NCBI GenBank assembly: GCA_965227745.1
Contig: OZ245769.1
Coordinates: forward strand, 6,262,001 to 6,326,000
Direction: 5' to 3'
DNA from: GAS368 sp965227745
GTDB lineage: Bacteria > Verrucomicrobiota > Verrucomicrobiia > Opitutales > Opitutaceae
Length of the DNA stretch: 64,000 nt
This document shows positions 25,393 to 34,190 of the stretch, piece after piece. The position numbers were made by a program, and so were the translations under genes. Under the pieces are notes generated by a model. It searched no databases and had not been told where the DNA came from. It saw nothing but the letters and a program-made list of their open reading frames with translations. Position 1 is the stretch's first letter, and each line of letters starts with the position of its first letter.

Positions 25393-25789
25393 CCGGCGCC
25401 CACCATCTCCGATTGCCCTTTAGCGTGGTAGATCCGTCGACTCAGCTTCCGTAGCCGAATAGTGCCGGGGTGTTAAAAAGGAGTCAGGTCGCAACTCTAT
25501 ACAAAATCTCCTTCTCTCTCTCTGAGCTGCGCGCATGCCAAGAAAGCCAGGGCGCGAAGAAGGCGGCGCTTACTTTCGCATGGATCAACCGCGTGCAACA
25601 ACTGGCGCTGGGTATTTGCTGGCGACGAAAAGGAATCAGACGAATGCAGGGTAGGCAGCCTGCTCGCAGGCACTGGTGTGAGGATGGATAAGCGTGAGCA
25701 GGCTCACGGCCTACCCTCTGGCCTGATGAACGAGGCCGATCCTGTCGGGCGTAAAGCCCGACCTACAAAATGCGCTATCGTTATCCGTC
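25393..25789. other. Gene-free stretch holding REP-like elements
   Basis: I see no supportable gene. A 73-codon frame at 25470-25691 has unlikely composition and runs into a repeat. The phrase AAGGAGTCAGGTCGCAACTC near 25478-25500 resembles sequence often seen beside REP-associated transposases, but no transposase remains. Two REP-like elements occupy 25649-25767. Confidence 0.55.
25649..25767. repeat. Two adjacent GTAG-headed REP-like elements
   Basis: The first, 25649-25716, has terminal inverted GGGTAGGC/GCCTACCC enclosing two small palindromes, GCCTGCTCGCAGGC and CGTGAGCAGGCTCACG. The second, 25742-25767, on the minus strand reads GTAGGTCGGGCTTTACGCCC then GAC, a perfect GTCGGGC/GCCCGAC hairpin behind a GTAG head. 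Confidence 0.75.
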
Positions 25790-26899
25790 TTACTTCGCCG
25801 GCGCTGCGGCGATCGTCACGGTGTCGCCCGCGCGGAGCATGCCGTTGGGATTGATGATGACGGCGCTGGAGGGGGAGAGGGCGGCGGAGGTGACTTCGAT
25901 GGAGGCGCCGAGGTTGCGGCCGGGGAGGACGTCGACGAAGGCGACCTTGTTGCCTTGGACGGTGGCGAGGACGGCTTGGCCGGCGCGCATGATGAGCGTG
26001 TTAGCCGGGACGAGGAACATGCCGGTGGCGGGGGCGAGGTCGAAGTAGGCGTTGCCGGTGAGGCCGACGGGTAGGCTGAGGTCCTTGTTCTCGATCTGGA
26101 GCTCGAGGCGCATCGTGCCGGCGGCGGGGTCGAAGCTGCGGCTGGAGCGGGCAACGGTAGCCGTAAATACGCGGCCGGGGAATTCGTTGAAACGGACCTT
26201 GGCCTTGGCGTCGGAGGCGAGGCGCAGGGCGAGGTCGGGCGTGGCGTAGACGGCGAAGCGGAGCATGTCGCTCCGCACAATGTAGTAGAGCCAGCCCTCG
26301 GCGGTGGCGGCATCGCCGCGCACGCGGTCGCCGCGGTCGAAGTTGCGGGCGGCCACGACGCCGTCGAACGGCGCGCGGACGGTGGCGAAGTTCTTCTGCT
26401 CCTCGAGGCGGGCGAGATCGGCCTTGGCGACGCGCACGGCGGCGTCGCTCACGTCGGCGTTGGAGGTGCGCTGGTCGGCTTCTTCCTGGGAGATCGCGTT
26501 GGTGGAAAACAGGTGCTTCGAACGCTCGGCGAGAGCGCGGGTATTGGCGGCGCGGGCGATGGCCTGCTCGACGTTGGCCTTGGCCGATTCGACGGCGCGC
26601 TCGAGCTCGGGCACGTCGATGACGGCGAGGACGTCGCCAGCTTTCACCAGATCGCCGATGTCGAAGCGGCGTTCTTTCACGATGCCGGTGGCGCGGGTGA
26701 AGATGCGAGCCGATTCAAAGGGCTCGGTACGGCCGGGCACGGTGTAAGCCGTCGAGGAGACGGCTTGGGCCGGGGCCACGGTGCGCACCGCCGGGGCCGC
26801 GGGCGCGGCGGGTGCGGCAGCCTGCTCCGCCGCGAAGAGGGCGGGCGTGGCCAGCAAGGCGAGGAGAGCGAACGAACGGGAGCGGGACGAAGCGGTCAT
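25790..26899 (-). CDS. RND efflux periplasmic adaptor (HlyD/MFP family)
   Basis: 369 residues with a signal peptide (SFALLALLATPALFAAEQA). The MFP order is present: first beta-barrel/lipoyl part VPGRTEPFESARIFTRATG, RRFDIGDLVKAGDVLAVIDV, an alpha-hairpin (about 95-150), then ATVRAPFDGVVAARNFDRGD and the barrel VRFNEFPGRVFTATVARSSR. It would couple the inner-membrane pump to an outer-membrane channel. The pump gene is immediately upstream on the same strand (62 bases). No TolC-type gene is in the window. Confidence 0.92.
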   Translation of the reverse strand: MTASSRSRSFALLALLATPALFAAEQAAAPAAPAAPAVRTVAPAQAVSSTAYTVPGRTEPFESARIFTRATGIVKERRFDIGDLVKAGDVLAVIDVPELERAVESAKANVEQAIARAANTRALAERSKHLFSTNAISQEEADQRTSNADVSDAAVRVAKADLARLEEQKNFATVRAPFDGVVAARNFDRGDRVRGDAATAEGWLYYIVRSDMLRFAVYATPDLALRLASDAKAKVRFNEFPGRVFTATVARSSRSFDPAAGTMRLELQIENKDLSLPVGLTGNAYFDLAPATGMFLVPANTLIMRAGQAVLATVQGNKVAFVDVLPGRNLGASIEVTSAALSPSSAVIINPNGMLRAGDTVTIAAAPAK

Positions 26900-26960
26900 G
26901 AGAGGAGCGAAGAGGCGGAAGTCGAAAAAGAGAAGGCGATGAGACGATGGCGCGTGGAGC

Positions 26961-29900
26961 TTAAGACGTGACGCGGGCGGCGGCGGGAAGCGCGCCGGGG
27001 GCGCCGCTCGATTGGGACTGCGACTGCGTTTGAGTCGCGGTCCGCTTGGTGCGACCGCGCACGGCGGCGAAGGCGATGGGCACGAGGAAGAGCGAGGCGC
27101 AGGTGCCGAAGAGCAGGCCGCCGATGACGGCGCGGCCGAGCGGGGCGTTTTGTTCGCCGCCCTCGGCGTGACCGATGGCCATGGGAATGACGCCGAGGAT
27201 CATCGCGAGCGCGGTCATGAGCACGGGGCGCAAACGCGTGGTGGCGGCCTCGATGGCGGCATCGTAGGCGCTGATACCGGCATCGAAGCGGTCGCGCGCG
27301 AAGCTGCTGACGAGCACGCTATTGGCGGTCGAGACACCGACGACCATGATGATACCCATCAGGGCAGGTACGCTGATCGGCGTGCCGGTGAGATAGAGGG
27401 AGAACAGTGCGCCGGAGATGGCGACGGGCAGGCCGGTGATGGCGACGAAGGGGAGGGCCCACGATTGGAAATTCACCACCATCACGAGAAACACGAGGAC
27501 GGCAGCGAGGCCGAGGCCGCCGATGAGTTCGCTGTAAGACGAGCGCATGAGCGAGGCTTGGCCGGTGAGATCGATGCGATTACCCGGCTTCAGGCGCGGG
27601 CGGATGTCCTTGAGGATCTTTTCGAGGTCTCCCGCGACGGCACCAAGATCGCGGCCGGAGACATTGGCGATCATCGTCATGGTCGGGAGCAGGGTGGTGC
27701 GCGAGACGCTGGCGGGAGCGCGCTTTTCCACGACGGTGGTAAAGGCGCGCAACGGCACACCGGGACCCGTGCCACTGGACGGACGCACGGTGAGATTCAG
27801 CAATTGCTCGATAGAATTGAGCGAGGAGGGCGGGGCGATCACCTGCACATCGTACGATGTGCCGACGGCGGGGTCGGCCCAGACATTGGCGGCGACAGTG
27901 CCGCCGCTGCCGAGGGCGGCGAGGATGGCGGTGGCGGCGTCCTGTTGATTGATGCCGAAGGTGGCGGCGCGCACGCGGTCGACGCGGACGGCGTAGCCGG
28001 GCTGGTCGAGCACCTCGCGCAGGCCGACATCGACGGCGCCGGGAACGGTTTTGAAACGGTCGCGCAGCTCGCGGGCGAGGAGGAGATTGCCCGGCACATC
28101 ACGGCCGACGAAGCGCACTTCAAAGGTGGTCGGTGCGCCGGAGGAGAGTGTCTGGCTCGTGGCGTCGGCTGGGCGGAAGAAGGACTGCACGGTCGGGAAT
28201 TTGGCCGCGATCATCTCGCGAATCTTCTGCTCGTAGCTGGCACTTGGGCCGTGTTCACCTTGCAACTGAATCAGGATTTCGCCGTCGGCGGACGTGATGG
28301 ACGTGGTCTCGACCCACGCTTGGTTGACCGAAGCCGGCGCGCCGATGTTCTCGACGACGAACTGCAGGTCCTTGGCGGGAATGATGGCGCGAATTTCACG
28401 CTGGATGTCGGCCATGACGGCGGCGGTATCATCGATGCGGATACCACTGGGGATGCGGACGAAGAGTCGGATCAAGCCGGCATCCGTCTTCGGGAAGAAT
28501 TCGCGACCGCCACGCCAGACGGCGAAGACGCCGAGGCAAACCGCGACAAAGACCGGGATCAGGACGAGGGATTTCCGCTGCAGGAGGCTGCGGAGGATCT
28601 TGGTCTGGCGATTCACCAGGCCATCGAGGAAGTGCTCGACCTTGTGGTGAATCAGCGCGAAACCGCGCGGAGGTTTGCCGGCGGCTTTCAGCTCGGCGTT
28701 GCGCTCGGAGGGTAAAATGATCGACGCCAGCGTGGGCACGAGCGTGCGGGCAAGGAGGTAGCTCGCGATCATCGCGAAGACCACGGCGAGGGCCAGCGGG
28801 CGAAACACATCGGCGGCGGTGCCGGTGAGGAGGAAAATCGGCAGGAAGACGATACAGATGGAGAGCGTCGAAACGAACTCAGGGAAGGCGACTTCGGCCG
28901 CGCCGTCGATGATCGCTTGGCGCACATCCTTGCCCATGGCGATCTGGCGCTTGGTATTTTCGATTTCGACGAGCGCATTGTCGACGAGGATACCGATGGC
29001 GAGCGAGAGGCCGCCGAGCGTCATGAGGTTGAACGTCGCGCCGATGAGATAGAGGCCGACGATGGAGCACAGGAGGGCGAGCGGGATCGAGGTGAGTACG
29101 ATGCCGGTGGACCGCCACGAGCCGAGGAAGAGGAGGACGACGCAGGCCACCAGGCCGCCGACGAGGAGGATCTCGTGGCGCACGCCGGTGACGGCAGCGC
29201 GAACGAAGACGGATTGATCGAAGATCGGCTCGACGCTCACGCCCGGAGGCGCGGCCTGGCGAATCTCCGGCAGGCGCTCGCGGATGCCATCGATGATGTC
29301 GACGGTGGAGGCGTTGCCGAGCTTGAGAATGGCGACCATGACGGCGTTCTGACCGTCGAGGCGGGCGATGTTGGTCGAGACCGCTTCACCGTCGCGGACA
29401 TTGGCGACGTCGCGGAGGAGAATGGTGTTGCCGTTGGAGGAGCGGAGCGGAAGATCGAGAAAGGCCTGGATGTTTTCCGGGCTCGCATTGACCTCGATGG
29501 GCAACTCACGCGCGCCTTCGCGAATCGTACCGGCGGGCAGCGTGAGGTTCTGGCGCGACACGGCGTTGCTCACTTCGGCGGAGGAAATGCCGAAGGCATT
29601 CAGCGCGTCGGGATTGAGATCCACCATGATCTGGCGCGCGGCACCGCCGTAGGGGAGCGAGATGCGCATGCCGGGGATACTCTGAAGCTGCGCGCGGAGA
29701 TTAAAGCGGGCGTAGTCGAAGAGTTGGCCGCTGCTCATCGTATCCGAGGAGATCACGAGCTGCACGATCGCCACACTCGACGGGCTGGTGCGGACGATGA
29801 GCGGCGGGGTGGTGCCGGCGGGCATGCGGCGCAAAATCGCCTGCGACACCGAGGTCGCCTGCGCGACGGCGGTCGCCATATTGGCGTAGGGCTGGAAGCG

Positions 29901-30182
29901 CAGCTTGACGAGCGCGACGCCATTGGAGGTTTCGGAACGGACCTCGGCGAGATCGTCGACATTGTTCATGACGCCCGTCTCGGAAAACGACGTGATCTTC
30001 GCGGCCATTTCTGTGGCGTTGAGGCCAGCGTAGTTCCAGACCAGCATCATCTCCGGGGCGTCGACCTTCGGCAGAATGTCGGTCGACATGCGCTTACCGC
30101 TAAGGATGCCGAAGAGCAGAATGAGGATCGCGAAGACGGCGATGGTGTATTTGTAGCGAAGAGCGAAAAGGACGATCCACAT
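26961..30182 (-). CDS. RND-family efflux pump, inner-membrane subunit
   Basis: 1073 residues, full AcrB/MdtB-like length, with 12 predicted helices. It has the N-terminal helix YTIAVFAILILLFGILSGK, and the central helices show GGLSLAIGILVDNALVEIEN with the proton-relay Asp. The second half ends with AIEAATTRLRPVLMTALAMI and LGVIPMAIGHAEGGEQNAPLG. Two large periplasmic loops lie between helices 1-2 and 7-8. Substrate could be metal ions or hydrophobic drugs; the sequence does not decide. The pump gene precedes the adaptor gene, the reverse of the usual order. Confidence 0.94.
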   Translation of the reverse strand: MWIVLFALRYKYTIAVFAILILLFGILSGKRMSTDILPKVDAPEMMLVWNYAGLNATEMAAKITSFSETGVMNNVDDLAEVRSETSNGVALVKLRFQPYANMATAVAQATSVSQAILRRMPAGTTPPLIVRTSPSSVAIVQLVISSDTMSSGQLFDYARFNLRAQLQSIPGMRISLPYGGAARQIMVDLNPDALNAFGISSAEVSNAVSRQNLTLPAGTIREGARELPIEVNASPENIQAFLDLPLRSSNGNTILLRDVANVRDGEAVSTNIARLDGQNAVMVAILKLGNASTVDIIDGIRERLPEIRQAAPPGVSVEPIFDQSVFVRAAVTGVRHEILLVGGLVACVVLLFLGSWRSTGIVLTSIPLALLCSIVGLYLIGATFNLMTLGGLSLAIGILVDNALVEIENTKRQIAMGKDVRQAIIDGAAEVAFPEFVSTLSICIVFLPIFLLTGTAADVFRPLALAVVFAMIASYLLARTLVPTLASIILPSERNAELKAAGKPPRGFALIHHKVEHFLDGLVNRQTKILRSLLQRKSLVLIPVFVAVCLGVFAVWRGGREFFPKTDAGLIRLFVRIPSGIRIDDTAAVMADIQREIRAIIPAKDLQFVVENIGAPASVNQAWVETTSITSADGEILIQLQGEHGPSASYEQKIREMIAAKFPTVQSFFRPADATSQTLSSGAPTTFEVRFVGRDVPGNLLLARELRDRFKTVPGAVDVGLREVLDQPGYAVRVDRVRAATFGINQQDAATAILAALGSGGTVAANVWADPAVGTSYDVQVIAPPSSLNSIEQLLNLTVRPSSGTGPGVPLRAFTTVVEKRAPASVSRTTLLPTMTMIANVSGRDLGAVAGDLEKILKDIRPRLKPGNRIDLTGQASLMRSSYSELIGGLGLAAVLVFLVMVVNFQSWALPFVAITGLPVAISGALFSLYLTGTPISVPALMGIIMVVGVSTANSVLVSSFARDRFDAGISAYDAAIEAATTRLRPVLMTALAMILGVIPMAIGHAEGGEQNAPLGRAVIGGLLFGTCASLFLVPIAFAAVRGRTKRTATQTQSQSQSSGAPGALPAAARVTS

Positions 30183-30494
30183 GGCGGCAGGAAGTGACGG
30201 AAGGAAACTAAGAGCAGGTTAATTACCAACTAGCCGCGCTAAAAAACGCATAATTGCCACTGATTATTTCCCTGCTCACTTGCCACGAGTAGACGTACTG
30301 GAGCCCTGAGAGATGCGAAAGGAAATCCAATCGGAACAAGGTCTTAGGTGAACAACCTCAGGCGGAGCGGTGAAGTCACCGCGAAGCAACTAGAGATTAA
30401 CATAGGAGTGACGAAAGGGGGCCAACGAGAGCGGAACGGGCGGAAGAGCGTTGATCTTGCCCCGAGATCGAGTCTTTGGCCAAGCTGTTTGGAC
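30183..30494. other. 312-base gap upstream of the RND pump and a hypothetical gene
   Basis: The gap presumably contains promoters for the divergent genes, but I see no clear operator, hairpin or small gene. The reading frame at 30348-30494 is continuous with the next gene but has unconvincing composition. Confidence 0.45.
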
Positions 30495-31019
30495 GTGGGA
30501 AACTTCTACACGAACTTCACCATCGTCGGGGCCGATAGCGAAGAAGCCCTGGGGGCGGTCAAAGCTCTGCGTCGCAGGGCGTATGTGATATCGTCGAAAT
30601 TGGGGGCGACTGTGATCTACGACCAAGAGTGCGACGAACAGAACGTCCATGAAATCGTCACGCTAGGCGGCCAACTCGCGGAGGAATTTGGCGCGCCGGT
30701 GATCGGGGTGCTCAACCATGACGACGATCATTTGTTAATCTGGGTTTTCCGACCCGGAAGGGATGTCGTGGCGTACGGGTCGTGGATCGATGCGCCGGGC
30801 TTCGCGTGGACGCTTTCGCGGGCCAAAGGCGGTGTGCTCGCGTATCCGCTGATTGTTGGCGTGCTGGGCTGGCCGATTGTGGTGTTTCAATTTCTCCGGC
30901 ACAAAGCCCTCGTGGCCTTGCTTTCGCTGCCCCCGTGCGCGGTGGGCTTTGGATACACGTATTTAAGCCGAGGGGAGATTCCACCAGGCTGTAGCGTTGA
31001 GGACGTGAAGAGAAACTGA
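30495..31019 (+). CDS. Hypothetical protein with two C-terminal membrane helices
   Basis: 174 residues from a GTG start. The N-terminal part reads VGNFYTNFTIVGADSEEALG, then RRRAYVISSKLGATVIYDQE, then GVLNHDDDHLLIWVFRPGRD, a globular soluble region. I place the start at the GTG because a family of uncharacterised proteins begins with a GNFYTN-like segment. The last third has hydrophobic helices (YPLIVGVLGWPIVVFQFL and ALVALLSLPPCAVGFGYTYL). I cannot assign a function. The upstream ATG at 30348 would add 49 residues of unlikely sequence. Confidence 0.55.
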   Translation: MGNFYTNFTIVGADSEEALGAVKALRRRAYVISSKLGATVIYDQECDEQNVHEIVTLGGQLAEEFGAPVIGVLNHDDDHLLIWVFRPGRDVVAYGSWIDAPGFAWTLSRAKGGVLAYPLIVGVLGWPIVVFQFLRHKALVALLSLPPCAVGFGYTYLSRGEIPPGCSVEDVKRN

Positions 31020-31105
31020 GTACGCGGGCATTTTAAGCGCGCAGGTCGAGGGCGGTTTCCGAGCACTGTCTTCAGGAGGTCGGACTGCCGTTGCGATTTT
31101 CCTCA

Positions 31106-31145
31106 TTCGCCCTCCCGACGGCGCCACGGAGGTCGCCGTCCACCT
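31106..31145. repeat. 40-bp REP-like unit, identical to one near the right end
   Basis: TTCGCCCTCCCGACGGCGCC followed by ACGGAGGTCGCCGTCCACCT is identical base for base to 62667-62706. It belongs to the same family as 6201-6300. Read on the minus strand it begins AGGTGGACGGCGACCTCC. Confidence 0.85.
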
Positions 31146-31162
31146 CGGACTGAGCGGGACGT

Positions 31163-31193
31163 AAAAAAGGCACGCCGTTTTTCGGGCGTGCCT
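31163..31193 (-). terminator. Second terminator downstream of lpd
   Basis: On the minus strand GGCACGCCCGAAAAACGGCGTGCC is followed by TTTTTTAC. It lies about 110 bases past the lpd stop and backs up the first terminator. Confidence 0.75.
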
Positions 31194-31263
31194 CGGGGCG
31201 ACTCGCTGATGCCTGCAGCTACCGGACTTGGACTCGGGTACTCTCGCTGGCGCTCGCGACCAC

Positions 31264-31292
31264 AAAAAAGGGGCGCTTCGGAAAGCGCCCCT
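31264..31292 (-). terminator. Rho-independent terminator of the sucA-sucB-lpd operon
   Basis: On the minus strand GGGGCGCTTTCCGAAGCGCCCC is followed by TTTTTTG. It begins 13 bases after the lpd stop. Confidence 0.88.
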
Positions 31293-31304
31293 TCGGTTGG
31301 CTCA

Positions 31305-32693
31305 TTAAATCGCGTGGAGGGCGCTCTTGCTGACGGCGAGGGCGGCTTCCTTGATGGCTTCGCTCATCGTCGGGTGGGCGTGGATCGTGCGCGCGAGGTC
31401 TTCGGCGCTGCCGCCGTATTCCATGTGCGTGACGATTTCGCTGATGAGCTCGCCGGCGCCCTTGCCGAGGATTTGCGCGCCGAGGATTTTGTCGGTCTTC
31501 GCATCGGCGATGATCTTGACGTAACCGTCGGTGGCATCGGCGGCGATGGCACGGCCATTGGCGGCGAAGTTGAACTTGCCGACATTGATTGCGATGCCCG
31601 CGGCTTTCGCAGCGTCTTCGCCTAGGCCGACGCTCGCGACCTCGGGGTCGGTGTAGACGATGCCGGGAACGAGATCCCAATTCACATGGCCCGCCTTGCC
31701 GGCGATCCACTCGGCGACGGCGACGCCGTCTTCCTCGGCCTTGTGCGCGAGCATGGGGCCGGCGACGACATCACCGATGGCCCAGATGCCCGCGACATTG
31801 GTGCGGAGGTGGCCGTCGACCTTGACGCGCTTCTTCTCGTCGAGCTGCACGCCGGCCTTGTCGAGGCCAAGCGAGTCGGTGTAAGGACGGCGGCCCACGG
31901 CGACTAGGACCTTGTCGGCGGGGAAGGAGAGCTTGTCGGTACCGCGCTCAGCGGTGAGCACGCCATTGGCGTAGCCGGTGACCTTGGCGCCGACTTCGAT
32001 CTTGAGGCCCTGCTTCTGGACGATGCGCGTGAAGTTGCGGATGATATCCTCGTCGTAGGTGGCGATGATCTTCGGGAGAAACTCCACGACCGTGACCTCG
32101 CTGCCGAGGCGCGACCACACGGAGCCGAGCTCGACGCCGATGACGCCGCCGCCGACGACCACGAGCTTCTTCGGCACGGAGTCGAAGGCGATCGCGTGAT
32201 CGGAGGAGACGATGGTCTTACCGTCGAATTTCATGAACGGCAGCTCCACAGGCGCGGAGCCGGTGGCGATGACGATGTTCTTCGCGGTGAGCTGCGTCGA
32301 CTCGCTGGCGCTCGTCGCGACCGAAACCGTGTTGGCTGAGACGAACGACGCGGCGCCGGTGACGACGGTGATCTTGCGGGCCTTGGCGAGCTGGGCGACG
32401 CCGCCGACGAGCTTGGTGACGACGGCGTCCTTCTTCTTCAGAAGCGTCGCGAGGTCGAGCTCGACGGAGCCGAGCTTCACACCGTGCTCAGCCGCGTGCT
32501 GCTTCGCAAAGAAGTAATGCTCTGAGGAGTGGAGCAGGGCCTTGCTCGGGATGCAGCCGACATTGAGGCACGTGCCGCCAAGGGTGGCGCGCTTCTCGAT
32601 GAGCGCGACCTTGAGGCCGAGCTGCGCCGCGCGAAAGGCGCAGACATAGCCGCCGGGGCCGGCGCCGATTACGATGAGATCGAAGGAGTCCAT
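31305..32693 (-). CDS. lpd: Dihydrolipoyl dehydrogenase (E3)
   Basis: 462 residues, normal E3 length. The FAD site is LIVIGAGPGGYVCAFRAAQL, the redox disulfide is GGTCLNVGCIPSKAL with Cys42 and Cys47, and the NAD site is LVVVGGGVIGVELGSVWSRL. AGIWAIGDVVAGPMLAHKAE and the C-terminal IHAHPTMSEA with the catalytic His complete the set. It reoxidises the lipoyl arm of the 2-oxoglutarate dehydrogenase complex. Residues 128-133 (SASEST) in a surface loop are encoded by a short sequence also found in sucB and downstream of this gene. It is last in the operon, followed by two terminators. Confidence 0.96.
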   Translation of the reverse strand: MDSFDLIVIGAGPGGYVCAFRAAQLGLKVALIEKRATLGGTCLNVGCIPSKALLHSSEHYFFAKQHAAEHGVKLGSVELDLATLLKKKDAVVTKLVGGVAQLAKARKITVVTGAASFVSANTVSVATSASESTQLTAKNIVIATGSAPVELPFMKFDGKTIVSSDHAIAFDSVPKKLVVVGGGVIGVELGSVWSRLGSEVTVVEFLPKIIATYDEDIIRNFTRIVQKQGLKIEVGAKVTGYANGVLTAERGTDKLSFPADKVLVAVGRRPYTDSLGLDKAGVQLDEKKRVKVDGHLRTNVAGIWAIGDVVAGPMLAHKAEEDGVAVAEWIAGKAGHVNWDLVPGIVYTDPEVASVGLGEDAAKAAGIAINVGKFNFAANGRAIAADATDGYVKIIADAKTDKILGAQILGKGAGELISEIVTHMEYGGSAEDLARTIHAHPTMSEAIKEAALAVSKSALHAI

Positions 32694-32719
32694 GAAGATG
32701 AGAGGTTAAAAAAACTTTC

Positions 32720-32796
32720 CTCTGTCTCTTTATCTTTCTCTTTCTCTCGGCAGTGGCCTGACGAAAGATTAAGGGAAAGAAGAAAGAGAAAGATTA
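32720..32796. repeat. Pyrimidine/purine inverted tract between sucB and lpd
   Basis: TCTCTTTATCTTTCTCTTTC near 32725-32744 faces AAGAAAGAGAAAGATTA near 32780-32796. The two tracts could pair in the mRNA between sucB and lpd. Confidence 0.5.
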
Positions 32797-32798
32797 GC

Positions 32799-34025
32799 TC
32801 AGACGCCCAGCACGAGGCGGGTCGGGTCTTCGATGGCCTGCTTCACCTTCACGAGGAAGGTGACGGCTTGTTTACCGTCGACGATGCGGTGGTCGTAGCT
32901 GAGGGCGATGTACATCATCGGGCGGATGACGACCTGACCGTTGACGGCGACGGGACGCTCGTTGATGGCGTGCATGCCGAGAATGGCGCTCTGCGGGGGG
33001 TTGATGATCGGCGTGGAGAGCAGCGAGCCAAAGGTGCCGCCATTGGTGATGGTGAAGACGCCGCCCTCGAGGTCGGCGAGGGTGATCTTGCCGTCGCGCG
33101 CGCGCTTGGCGGCGTCGGCGATCTTGGACTCCACCGCGGCCATGCCGAGGGTGTCGCAATCCTTGATGACCGGGACCATGAGGCCCTTTTCCGTCGAGAC
33201 GGCGACGCCGATGTCGTAGTAATTGTTCTCGATGATCGAGTCGCCGTCGATCTGGGCGTTGATGCCGGGGACTTCCTTGAGGGCGTGGACGACGGCCTTC
33301 ACGAAGAAGGACATGAAGCCGAGCTTGATGCCGTTCTTCTTCACGAAGTCGTCCTGATACTTGGCGCGGAGGGCCATGACGCCGGACATGTCGACCTCGT
33401 TGAAGGTGGTGAGCATGGCGGCCTCGTGCTGCGCGGAGACGAGGCGCTGCGCGATCTTCTGGCGCAGGGGCGTCATCTTCTTGCGCGTCTGGCGCTCGCC
33501 GGGCGGGCGGGCCGGGGCGGGAGCGGCAGGCTTCGGTGCAGGAGCAGCCGGAGCGGCGGCGGCAGGCGCGGCGGCTTTCGGCTCGCTGGCGCTCGCCGCT
33601 ACGGGGGCGGCGGAAGCGGCGAGCATGTCGCCCTTGGTGACGCGGCCGCCCTTGCCGGTGCCGGCGACGGTGGCGGGATCGACCTTGGTCTCTTCGGCGA
33701 GACGGCGGACGGCGGGAGATTCGGAGCTTTCCTTGGCGGCGGCCGGGGCAGCGGCGGCGGGAGCGGCCGGAGCGGCACCCGCACCACCAGCCGAGTCGAT
33801 CGTGGCGACGACCTGACCGATCTTCACCTCGTCACCGGCGCCCGCCTTGAGGCTGATTTTGCCGGCGGACTCGGCGGTGCCTTCGCTCGTGATCTTGTCG
33901 GTTTCCAGCTCGAAGAGCGGCTGGTCTTTTTTGACGACGTCGCCGTCTTTGACGTGCCACTTGGCGAGGATACCGGAGGCGATGGATTCACCCATCGGTG
34001 GGATTTTGACTTCGAGGAGAGGCAT
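32799..34025 (-). CDS. sucB: Dihydrolipoyl succinyltransferase (E2 of 2-oxoglutarate dehydrogenase)
   Basis: 408 residues. The lipoyl domain (1-77) carries Lys44 in FELETDKITSE. The peripheral-subunit binding domain (about 103-135) is SPAVRRLAEETKVDPATVAG then KGGRVTKGDML. The catalytic domain has LVSAQHEAAMLTTFNEVDMS, KKNGIKLGFMSFFVKAVVHA and the active-site LSYDHRIVDGKQAV. The linkers are Ala/Pro-rich; the second contains ASASEPK (144-150), encoded by a short repeated sequence. It sits between sucA and lpd on the same strand. Confidence 0.95.
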   Translation of the reverse strand: MPLLEVKIPPMGESIASGILAKWHVKDGDVVKKDQPLFELETDKITSEGTAESAGKISLKAGAGDEVKIGQVVATIDSAGGAGAAPAAPAAAAPAAAKESSESPAVRRLAEETKVDPATVAGTGKGGRVTKGDMLAASAAPVAASASEPKAAAPAAAAPAAPAPKPAAPAPARPPGERQTRKKMTPLRQKIAQRLVSAQHEAAMLTTFNEVDMSGVMALRAKYQDDFVKKNGIKLGFMSFFVKAVVHALKEVPGINAQIDGDSIIENNYYDIGVAVSTEKGLMVPVIKDCDTLGMAAVESKIADAAKRARDGKITLADLEGGVFTITNGGTFGSLLSTPIINPPQSAILGMHAINERPVAVNGQVVIRPMMYIALSYDHRIVDGKQAVTFLVKVKQAIEDPTRLVLGV

Positions 34026-34076
34026 GGTGGGAGAGGGAGTGGGGGGACTGAGGGAGTAAGGGAGTGAGTGGTGAAG

Positions 34077-34182
34077 AAGTAGCGGGTAGCGAGTAGGAAC
34101 GAGCTGAGACGCGAGAAGGAAAAGAGCGGCGGGAAATGAGCAGCGAGTTATCGAAATGCTCGCTACTCACTACCCGCTACTT
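34077..34182. repeat. Inverted GTAGCGGGTAG tract between sucA and sucB
   Basis: AAGTAGCGGGTAGCGAGTAG at 34077-34096 faces the reverse complement of AAGTAGCGGGTAGTGAGTAG ending at 34182. The 165-base gap between sucA and sucB holds no gene. Confidence 0.6.
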
Positions 34183-34190
34183 TCAGCGCA

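Noticed and set aside
25470..25691. 73-codon plus-strand frame
   Set aside because: Unlikely amino-acid composition and it runs into a REP-like element. At most it is a relic beside a lost transposase.
28917..30197. 426-codon plus-strand frame opposite the RND pump
   Set aside because: It is antisense to a complete RND pump gene with repetitive Asp/Glu/Gly composition.
32529..34067. 512-codon plus-strand frame opposite sucB
   Set aside because: It is antisense to sucB and lpd, whose domains are certain, and its translation is Gly/Asp/Arg-rich with no recognisable domain. Long antisense frames are expected at high GC.
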